Origin: JAKLDO01 sp035354435
GTDB lineage: Bacteria; UBP6; UBA1177
Direction of reading: 5' to 3'
Assembly (NCBI GenBank): GCA_035354435.1
Contig: DAOQAY010000042.1
Span: 1 to 22,359 of the forward strand
DNA length: 22,359 bases
The notes beneath the pieces are model-generated. The model did not search any database. It saw only the letters and a program-made list of their open reading frames with translations, and was not told the DNA's origin. Shown here one piece after another: positions 15,869 through 22,359 of this stretch. The position numbers were made by a program, and so were the translations under genes. Position 1 is the first letter of the stretch. Each line of letters begins with the position of its first letter.

Positions 15869-17116
15869 TTAAATATTCCTCTTTTGAGAAAGAGACTGAA
15901 AATCATTTCCGCTGGGATTCTGAAAAATTCTTAATCCGAAAAACTCTATTGAAGCAAACAGGTGATCAAAAATATCCGACTGGATAGATTCGTAATTGGT
16001 CCATTCGGTAGTATTTGTAAAAACATATATCTGTAAAGGAAGTCCGGTAGCTTCCGGAGCAAGTTGTCTGACAAGAAGAGTCATATCTTTTCTTAATCCG
16101 GTATGGTTTAAAAGATACTGTTTCGCATACTCCCTGAAAGTTCCGATATTTGTCAGTTTTCTGCCGTTTACAGGCATAAAAGTGTCGGCTTTCTTTTCTT
16201 CATTCCATTTGCTGATCTCAAGAGACCTGTTTTTCAGATATTCACTTATAAGCTGTATTTTTTCAAGCCCTTTTACTTCTTCATCACTTAAATAGTGAAT
16301 GCTGGACATGTCGATGGAAATACTTCTGCATATTCTTCTTCCTCCTGATTCAAGCATGCCGCGCCAGTTTGAAAAGCTTTCTTCAAGAAATTTGGCGGTC
16401 GGAATATATACAATGGTTTTATCCCAGTTCTGAATTTTTACTACATTAAGGGCAATGTCTATTACTTCGCCGTCCGCATCAAATTTGCCCATTGTGATCC
16501 AATCGCCTTTTTTGATCGAATTATTGGCAATTATCTGTATGCCTGCCACAAATCCGAGGATGCTGTCCTTGAAAATAAGGAGCAGTATGGCGGTCATCGC
16601 CCCGAGTCCGCTCAGAAGCAGAGCCGGTGATTTGCCCATCAGAACGGCAAGAATGACTATTGTGCCGACAAAAAAGACAAAAATATTGAGAACCTGAACA
16701 AGTCCTTTTATCGGTTTGTCCTTTGAGATGGAAAATGTTTCATATATCTCAAGAGCAGCATTGCCTGTAGATTTGAAAACAAGCATCACAATAAAGATCA
16801 TGTAACCGACAGCTATTCTTCTTACAGCAGTCGAAGCTTCCATAAAAATATCGGCTGAAAGATAGAAAACCATTGCCGGAACAATATGGGCAAGACGGTC
16901 GAACACCTTTTTTTCATAAAGAACATCATCCCATGAATTATCAGACTTTTTTACATAGTACCAGACGATTTTCTGTACAAATTTCTTTGCGATGAACCAT
17001 AAAGCCGTAGCAGCTAGAAAAAGTGAGATTATTTCAAAAAGGAGAAATAATTCTGGTCGTGTTGAAAAGAATTCAGAAACAGAAACAGGTGTCATTTTCA
17101 GTAATAGTCCTTTCAT
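15869..17116 (-). CDS. ybdG: YbdG-type MscS-family mechanosensitive channel
   Basis: From ATG 17116 the protein is 415 residues, the length of E. coli YbdG (MscM). After several membrane helices the pore and beta-domain region is very close to YbdG as I know it: GLGAMTAILLLIFKDSILG, IKKGDWITM, ADGEVIDIALNVVKIQNWD and FSNWRGMLESGGRRI. It should sit in the inner membrane and release solutes under osmotic downshift. GGAGG lies 4 nt before ATG 17116. An in-frame ATG at 17176 would place the start inside the promoter and is rejected. It leads a six-gene minus-strand run. Confidence 0.9.
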   Translation of the reverse strand: MKGLLLKMTPVSVSEFFSTRPELFLLFEIISLFLAATALWFIAKKFVQKIVWYYVKKSDNSWDDVLYEKKVFDRLAHIVPAMVFYLSADIFMEASTAVRRIAVGYMIFIVMLVFKSTGNAALEIYETFSISKDKPIKGLVQVLNIFVFFVGTIVILAVLMGKSPALLLSGLGAMTAILLLIFKDSILGFVAGIQIIANNSIKKGDWITMGKFDADGEVIDIALNVVKIQNWDKTIVYIPTAKFLEESFSNWRGMLESGGRRICRSISIDMSSIHYLSDEEVKGLEKIQLISEYLKNRSLEISKWNEEKKADTFMPVNGRKLTNIGTFREYAKQYLLNHTGLRKDMTLLVRQLAPEATGLPLQIYVFTNTTEWTNYESIQSDIFDHLFASIEFFGLRIFQNPSGNDFQSLSQKRNI

Positions 17117-17120
17117 TTTT

Positions 17121-17125
17121 CCTCC
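17121..17125 (-). promoter_or_regulatory. Ribosome binding site fixing the channel start
   Basis: GGAGG lies 4 nt before ATG 17116, while no such site serves the in-frame ATG at 17176. Confidence 0.75.
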
Positions 17126-17147
17126 GGTGCCAAACAAAATACCGGCA

Positions 17148-17176
17148 ATTATAATTTGGGAATTTTTTAAAATCAA
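17148..17176 (-). promoter_or_regulatory. Sigma70-type promoter for the ybdG operon
   Basis: On the minus strand TTGATT (17176-17171) is followed after 17 nt by TATAAT (17153-17148), about 30 nt before ATG 17116. Confidence 0.78.
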
Positions 17177-17207
17177 CCAGTTTATTTAATTAGTAGAAAG
17201 TAACTCT

Positions 17208-18281
17208 TTATTCCGGAGGATTTGTCACGGTAATATGTCCGTTTTTTGCCGGATCATAAAGGTTGACACTATCTGTTCCGTTATATCCTGAACCTGCAAG
17301 ACGATTTGCATTGCAGTATGTCCAGGAGTTTCCGCTGTCACCTGAAATACGGATGATGAAATCATAATTCCCCGGTATCAGATCTATCGATTGGTCAAGC
17401 AGTAAATATTCGTCGTTATTGCCCTTATCTTCATTCGGCAGTGCGGAAACTGACCAGTCTGTCCATCCAGATGCGTTTGTTCCAGTGCCTCCCGTTCCGA
17501 TCTGAGCAATAATTTGCGGGTAAGCCGGAGAACTGGTGTGAGATACATTTGTTATGGTGGTGGCAGCGGTTATCCCGTTGATATAGAACTGAGTATAAAA
17601 ACTCACTTTAGCCCCATAAATAACAGAATCGGCATTTGTAAGATCAACAGGGTACTGAGTATTGCACCAGCCAATCTGCAATGTCTGGAGGCATGAAGTT
17701 TCGGTTTTATTGAAATGATAACTGCCGGAGCAGCCGCAGACAAAACCTGTTCCGTCAACTGTGCAGATACCGTCTGAATTTTCAATTGATACACAAGGAT
17801 TCGAGGCGCAAGGATCAAAAACGGCATCATCATCAGGAATTGCTTCGGAATCATCAGATATCTCATCTATATCGGTATCAGGTGCTGTCTCAGTATCATT
17901 TTCATCAGCAGTGTCGGCACTTTCATCAATGTTGTCAATGTCTTCAGCTTCATCAGGAATAATATTGTCATCAAAAGTATCCGCAGTTTCATCAATATCA
18001 TCATCAATAGAATCAAAATCTTCAGTTTCATCGGGAATTATAACATCATCAGCAATGTCTAAGTCATTTCCTTCGTCTGCTGCGTCAACTTCATTCTGTT
18101 CGTCCACTGTGTCAATATCGTCCGACTCGTCCGAAAAGTCTGAGCCGTCTGAAAAGTCTGAGCCGTCTGAAAAGTCCACATCGACAAAATCGTCAACATC
18201 ATTCTGTTTGCTTTCTTTTTTATTTTCACAGCCTGATAACAGGAAAAACACAGCGAATATTGATAAAAGTGCGAATTTCAT
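17208..18281 (-). CDS. Asp-rich lipoprotein with EGF-like module
   Basis: The 357-residue protein has a lipoprotein signal with lipobox LSGC (Cys18). An acidic tether of about 130 residues follows, made of Asp, Glu and Ser and containing hexapeptide repeats (SDFSDG). Next is an EGF-like Cys module (DPCASNPCVSIENSDG, then VCGCSGSYHFNKTETSC). The C-terminal domain of about 160 residues looks beta-rich, contains Gly/Ser/Thr-rich strands and is not recognised. The Cys module closely matches the one in the partial gene at the left end of the window. GGAG is 6 nt before ATG 18281 and an extended -10 promoter lies just upstream. Surface display and calcium binding are plausible but unproven. Confidence 0.85.
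   Translation of the reverse strand: MKFALLSIFAVFFLLSGCENKKESKQNDVDDFVDVDFSDGSDFSDGSDFSDESDDIDTVDEQNEVDAADEGNDLDIADDVIIPDETEDFDSIDDDIDETADTFDDNIIPDEAEDIDNIDESADTADENDTETAPDTDIDEISDDSEAIPDDDAVFDPCASNPCVSIENSDGICTVDGTGFVCGCSGSYHFNKTETSCLQTLQIGWCNTQYPVDLTNADSVIYGAKVSFYTQFYINGITAATTITNVSHTSSPAYPQIIAQIGTGGTGTNASGWTDWSVSALPNEDKGNNDEYLLLDQSIDLIPGNYDFIIRISGDSGNSWTYCNANRLAGSGYNGTDSVNLYDPAKNGHITVTNPPE
18121..18174. repeat. Three tandem copies of an 18-bp unit inside the acidic tether
   Basis: The unit TCTGAGCCGTCTGAAAAG occurs twice exactly (18139-18174) after a diverged copy (18121-18138). It encodes the hexapeptide SDFSDG on the minus strand and keeps the frame, so tether length can change by slippage without breaking the gene. 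Confidence 0.9.
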
Positions 18282-18313
18282 GACGATCTCCTTTTTTTTT
18301 TAACAAACAGGAG

Positions 18314-18322
18314 ATTATATCA
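18314..18322 (-). promoter_or_regulatory. Extended -10 promoter element for the EGF-like lipoprotein
   Basis: The minus strand reads TGATATAAT, a TGnTATAAT extended -10, 33 nt before ATG 18281. No good -35 is seen. Confidence 0.5.
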
Positions 18323-18358
18323 CAACACTCAGTTCGATTAAAGTAAAAAATTGACTTT

Positions 18359-18458
18359 NNNNNNNNNNNNNNNNNNNNNNNNNNNNNNNNNNNNNNNNNN
18401 NNNNNNNNNNNNNNNNNNNNNNNNNNNNNNNNNNNNNNNNNNNNNNNNNNNNNNNNNN
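18359..18458. other. Assembly gap of 100 N
   Basis: The run of exactly 100 N is the conventional size for a scaffold gap of unknown length. It removes the 5' end of the TonB-dependent receptor gene and any leader in front of it. Confidence 0.98.
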
Positions 18459-20101
18459 GTTTTGTACGGAAGCGGAGCGATTTCCGGAGTGCTTGATATC
18501 AGGACAAAGAAAGGGCACGGACCTTTGAAATTATCCACTTCTTTTTCGACCGGTGTGCTTGATATGAGCAACAGTCGTTACATTCCTGACATTTTCAGCT
18601 CGGTTATTTCGATGGCCGGCGGAAATAATCGGTTTTTCTATAACGGCGGAGGTTCTTTTTTCTTTACCGAAGGGATTTCGATGGCTGATAAATATAGTGG
18701 TGTGAAGGACAATCTTTATGAAAAAACTCCTGAAAATGACAGAGTTATCAAAGGGGACATCCATTTCAGGGCTGGTGCCGATATTGACAGCAACAATCAA
18801 TGGGATCTTATTTTCAGAGCCGGAAAAGGCGAAAGCGAAATAGATGACGGTCCGGGACTTGGTTCAGATGACCCGAACAGGATACTTGCTTGCAGGATCT
18901 TGTGCTGAAATCAGGTATCAATTCAGATATGTTCAATAAGCGCTGGAATATGAAAACCGATTTTTCTATCCGTCTGAATTCATTGAACGATTCTGACAAA
19001 GCCGATCCCGGTAAAGTGACAGGTGATATGAAAAGTTCCTATGATTCTTTTCAAACCGCAATTAATTGGGAAAACAGGATAGATGCAGTTTCGTGGTATG
19101 AGCTGACCGCCGGATTTGAACTGAAAAGAGACTGGGGAGATGCGCAATATTCTGATCTTTCGGCGGGTCGCAAACTTGATCTGAGTTTTTCTCCGTCACC
19201 CGATATTTCAACAGGAGTGTATGCTTTCAATGTTTTTAAGCCTTTGAAAAAACTAGATATTTCGGCAGGTCTGAGACTTCAGAGCAATTTCTATCAGATA
19301 AGGCTTACAGATGCAGATACAGATAAACTTCAAGATCCGGTAAATAAAAAAAGCATTGAGCCGCTTTTTTCAGCCGGAATTGTCTATGAAGCACCTTCTG
19401 AGACAGTTTTTAAGGCACGAGCGGCCCGTGGAGTGAAAACCCCCACACTTTTTCAGAGATTCAGTACATTTGCCGATATTTATAATGAACTTAAGCCTGA
19501 AACTGCCTGGGGATTCGACGGATCTGTTGCACAATATTTCTGGGATAAAAAGGTGAAAATAGAGGCGGGATATTTTTATGAACTGAAAGAAAATCACATT
19601 GATCTTGATAAAAGCGGAAAGTTTTCGAACACTTACAGAATTGAAAATCAAGGGCTTGAAGTGGATATTGAAACAAAGCAGATCTACGGATTGAGCCTGA
19701 ACGCTTCCTATACATGGATATTTAAAATGAAAGAATTCAGGATTATTGAACTGAACGGAAAAAAATATAAAGATGAAACTGATGCTTTGAGACGGCCGGC
19801 ACACTCTTTTAATGCGGTCTTGAATTATAATTTCAGGAAAAGATTCAATGTCTGTCTGAGTATGAATTATGTTGGAAAGAGGCTCGATGAAGTCTATAAC
19901 TACCCGAAAACACCCTACATTGTGACTGCCGATCAGTTTGTGATCCTTAATCTGGCACTTTCATACAAGATTAATAAGTATCTGACAATATTGGGTAAAA
20001 TTGAAAATATGCTTGATAATGATGATTATGCATATTCGGTTGAATACGGGACTGCGGGGATTACTCCGTGGCTTGGTTTAAAATTTGACATAGGTGGATA
20101 G
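18459..20101 (+). pseudogene. TonB-dependent outer-membrane receptor, 5' truncated by gap and interrupted by a -1 frameshift
   Basis: Reading begins in the plug domain just before the barrel (VLYGSGAISGVLDIRTKKG). It continues through a beta-barrel with alternating aromatic strands and RAARGVKTPTLFQRF, and ends in the usual receptor C-terminus NMLDNDDYAYSVEYGTAGI...FDIGG. The frame runs from 18459 to a stop at 18906-18908. The correct continuation is in the next frame from 18872. Adding one C to the CCC at 18872-18874 restores DDPEQDTCLQDLVLKSGI, so a one-base loss is the simplest explanation. It may be a sequencing or assembly error near the gap rather than a true pseudogene. Signal peptide, TonB box and most of the plug are missing. 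The substrate is unknown, although the two downstream lipoproteins suggest a corrinoid-type locus. The stop abuts the next ATG. Confidence 0.85.
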
Positions 20102-21295
20102 ATGAAGAATGTGCTTTTTGTGATATTGACAATAATTATAAGCAGTTGCGCTGATATAACTCTGCCTGATCTTCCCGATGGAAGTATGACAGTTGAAGAT
20201 GCTATGGTGCTTGACTTTGACATTGCGGAAAACTCTGATGATGAAGGCTTGGAAAGTGAGCTGATAGTTGCGACAGTAGGTGGTTATGATGTTCCTTTCA
20301 GCGGGCATGTTTATCGCTCAAATAATGAAGAAATTCAAGCACTTGATGCAATAATTCCAGATTTTGGCATGGGAAGTGCGGCAGGTTCAGATATTGCTCT
20401 TGGCACTTGGAGCGGAGGCTTTTTTGTGATCGGCAGATATGATTCGTCGTCGGTCTATTTTTTTACTGAAAACGGTGGCGAAAACAATTTTGAGTTCAAC
20501 GAAGTGAATGTCGGAACTGACAAGGTTCTTAACTTGCAGGATGGAGTTTATAATCATTTAAAAGATGAGTTCATAATAAGTGCCCTGAACAGTAACAGTC
20601 TGATAATATTGAAAAATGGTGAAGTGTCTGAACTGAAGATAAGTGAAAACGAAAATGCAAGTCCGGTAAAAATGAAAGTTATCGGTGACCGTCTTTTTGT
20701 TGCAATGCAGAATCTCAATGATATATGGAAGTCGGAAACTGGACAGATAGCGGTGATAGATCTTAATGATTATAATATTCAGATAATTGATCTGCCGGTA
20801 AAGAATCCTGTAGGAAAAATTGAGTATAATCAGGTTGTTGACGCTGGAAATTTTTACATTTCGTGTGCCGGAAGCTGGCAGAAAAGAGACGGTGCGCTGC
20901 TTCGGGTTGATATAAATTCATTCAAAACACAGATAATTGTTAAAGAATCAAGTGAAGAAGGAAATCTTTTAAATGGTGATATGGTCGATATTTCAATTGC
21001 TGATAATGGAGATTTCTATCTTGTTTTTTCGAGCAATTCTGATCGCTGGACAAATAAACTGCTCAGATATGAAACTTCACTCGGCAGAATTTCGGAAATA
21101 AGTTCTGGTGTAAATGCGTTTGCGGCAAATCCTGTTGAATATTCAAGTGTTACAAAAAAAATATATTATTTTGCGGATATTGGTGCCGATACCTGTCTGA
21201 TGTCGATAGATAGTGTGAGCGGTAAGAGCGAAAAACTTGAGTTGGATGAAGGACCTGCGGCTGTAAAGGTCCGTTTGTCGGAAAATGATATTTGA
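20102..21295 (+). CDS. Beta-propeller-like lipoprotein beside the TonB-dependent receptor
   Basis: The 397-residue protein has a short lipoprotein signal with lipobox ISSC (Cys16) and an acidic linker to about residue 60. A repeated beta-strand region follows with YncE-like blade sequences: GQIAVIDLNDYNIQIIDLP, GALLRVDINSFKTQIIV and NKLLRYETSLGRISEI. This fold and position match surface propellers such as BtuG, which binds corrinoids over its BtuB receptor in Bacteroides. Similarity is at the level of fold and gene order only. Its start directly follows the receptor stop, and its stop overlaps or abuts the region of the next start. Confidence 0.75.
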   Translation: MKNVLFVILTIIISSCADITLPDLPDGSMTVEDAMVLDFDIAENSDDEGLESELIVATVGGYDVPFSGHVYRSNNEEIQALDAIIPDFGMGSAAGSDIALGTWSGGFFVIGRYDSSSVYFFTENGGENNFEFNEVNVGTDKVLNLQDGVYNHLKDEFIISALNSNSLIILKNGEVSELKISENENASPVKMKVIGDRLFVAMQNLNDIWKSETGQIAVIDLNDYNIQIIDLPVKNPVGKIEYNQVVDAGNFYISCAGSWQKRDGALLRVDINSFKTQIIVKESSEEGNLLNGDMVDISIADNGDFYLVFSSNSDRWTNKLLRYETSLGRISEISSGVNAFAANPVEYSSVTKKIYYFADIGADTCLMSIDSVSGKSEKLELDEGPAAVKVRLSENDI

Positions 21296-21306
21296 TGGAG
21301 GGTATT

Positions 21307-22353
21307 ATGAAAAAATGGCTGGTTTTGATGTTTCTGATGAGTCTTATCGTGTCAGGTTGTGATGAAGATACTGAAAAAAAGAGTGAAGAAACAAAAGTGC
21401 ATGAGCTGATCGGAAAATATTCAGACAGTTGGGGCGGAGTTCACATCATTTCAAATTCGGTGTGGGATCAGGGTCAAATGTCTGGAAAATTCAACATAAA
21501 ATATTTTGATAATGAAAATGATGTGATAATTGCGCAGAATGATAAAAGTAATGCATACAGTGCTGAAAAATGGAGCCGTTTTGACTATGTTTCAGTAGAT
21601 TCGAAGATATTTGTCTGCCAGATTGTTTATGACAAAAGCACTCAGAAAGAAGCTATGGATGCTGCTCCTGCCGATAAAAATAATCTTGATACCGGATGTA
21701 ACGATTTCGGATGGACAGAGATTGTTAAAACTGTTGAAGGATCAATTGATAAAGATGATGCAAAAATAGTTGAGTGGGCAGATGGTTATGAAGCTTACAC
21801 GCCGGGAACCGATCTTGACGAAGAGTGGAAAACTCCCGAAAAAGCTTTAGGAATTGCTGAAGGAACTTCGACCGATATTGTTTCGCTTGGAAACGGCGGA
21901 AGTATAGTTCTGACTTTTGAAAAAGCGATAACAGATGGCGAAGGAGCGGATTTTGCGGTTTTTGAGAATAGTCTGAACGATAAATTCCTTGAGCTTGCGT
22001 TTGTTGAAGTGAGCAGTAACGGGACCGATTTTGTCAGGTTTGACAACTATTATCTCGGGCTTGAGCCGGTTGAAACTTATGGCGGGCACGATAGTTCACT
22101 TATCTGGGGTTTTGCCGGAAAGTTCATTCAGGGAAAAGGGACTCAGTTCGATCTGGCAGATCTTGCCGGAAAAGCGGAAGTAGTTGATAAAACTGTAGAT
22201 CTGGCTAATATTACACACATCAGAATAATTGATGTTCTCGGTGACGGAACCGAATTAGACACACTCGGCGACACCATCTATGACCCGTATCCTACAACTG
22301 AAAGCGCCGGATTTGACCTCGATGCAGTCGGCATCATGAATGTGAAAGAGTAG
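21307..22353 (+). CDS. Surface lipoprotein with the beta-sandwich-like domain common in TonB-receptor loci
   Basis: The 348-residue protein has a lipoprotein signal with lipobox VSGC (Cys18). Its C-terminal two thirds contain a known but poorly characterised 'cell surface protein' pattern. The pattern elements are GNGGSIVLTFEKAI, GEGADFAVFENSLN, FLELAFVEVSSNGTDFVRF, GLAGKFIQGKGTQFDLADL, ITHIRIIDVLGD and SAGFDLDAVGIMN. In Bacteroidota such proteins are encoded beside BtuG-like propellers and TonB-dependent receptors. ATG 21307 has GGAGGG 4-5 nt upstream; earlier in-frame TTG 21292 and ATG 21295 would add residues before the signal peptide and are rejected. It is the third gene of the uptake operon. 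Confidence 0.8.
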   Translation: MKKWLVLMFLMSLIVSGCDEDTEKKSEETKVHELIGKYSDSWGGVHIISNSVWDQGQMSGKFNIKYFDNENDVIIAQNDKSNAYSAEKWSRFDYVSVDSKIFVCQIVYDKSTQKEAMDAAPADKNNLDTGCNDFGWTEIVKTVEGSIDKDDAKIVEWADGYEAYTPGTDLDEEWKTPEKALGIAEGTSTDIVSLGNGGSIVLTFEKAITDGEGADFAVFENSLNDKFLELAFVEVSSNGTDFVRFDNYYLGLEPVETYGGHDSSLIWGFAGKFIQGKGTQFDLADLAGKAEVVDKTVDLANITHIRIIDVLGDGTELDTLGDTIYDPYPTTESAGFDLDAVGIMNVKE

Positions 22354-22359
22354 TTGGAT

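Noticed and set aside
18121..18174. CRISPR-like repeats
   Set aside because: The copies are directly adjacent without spacers, only three in number, and encode a hexapeptide in frame.
17761..18303. Long Ser-rich reading frame (180 residues) on the + strand
   Set aside because: It is the antisense image of the acidic tether: GAT-rich coding sequence reads as TCA/TCN Ser codons on the other strand. It has no RBS and covers a well-supported lipoprotein gene.

Overview
The window comes from an AT-rich, Gram-negative (diderm), probably anaerobic bacterium. Diderm character is shown by a LapA/LapB pair, a TonB-dependent receptor and many lipoproteins with clear lipoboxes. An oxygen-sensitive type of 2-ketoacid:ferredoxin oxidoreductase points to anaerobic or fermentative metabolism. 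Several lipoproteins carry long Asp/Glu-rich tethers followed by Cys-rich or catalytic domains, and one has Dickkopf-like Cys repeats. These traits recall Myxococcota and related former Deltaproteobacteria, but no taxonomic marker gene is present, so this placement is a weak inference.

Layout, left to right. (1) The 3' end of an Asp-rich, Cys-rich surface protein on the + strand, closed by a strong UUCG-loop terminator, then a stand-alone TaqI-type methyltransferase relative whose catalytic NPPY motif has decayed (520-2082). (2) A minus-strand envelope operon, 5184 down to 2079, from a good promoter at 5214-5241: lapA, lapB, a Cys-rich lipoprotein and a thioredoxin-like lipoprotein that seems to start at a non-standard ATT codon. 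(3) Riboflavin synthase (minus), with its own promoter next to a 16-bp palindrome. (4) A plus-strand operon of three overlapping genes, 6057-9045: a small exported helical protein, an LTA-synthase-type sulfatase-fold transferase, and a PabA/TrpG glutaminase. (5) A six-gene minus-strand run, 17116 down to 9039, from a good promoter at 17148-17176: a YbdG-type mechanosensitive channel, a DHH phosphoesterase, two Asp-rich lipoproteins (one an S10 carboxypeptidase relative), a fused IorA-IorB indolepyruvate:ferredoxin oxidoreductase and a flavodoxin. (6) Another Asp-rich EGF-like lipoprotein (minus), then a 100-N assembly gap. (7) A plus-strand uptake locus, 18459-22353: a TonB-dependent receptor broken by the gap and by a one-base frameshift, a beta-propeller lipoprotein, and a surface lipoprotein of the type found beside such receptors in Bacteroidota.

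Genes are tightly packed, with stop/start overlaps such as ATGA and TAATG and two tail-to-tail overlaps. Most of the content concerns the cell envelope. The most unusual items are the catalytically decayed methyltransferase relative, the ATT-initiated thioredoxin lipoprotein, the LapAB operon extended by two lipoproteins, the Asp-tethered S10 protein, and the receptor/propeller/surface-protein triad, which resembles corrinoid-uptake loci. No tRNA, rRNA, CRISPR array or insertion sequence was seen, and no gene-free stretch exceeds about 300 bases.
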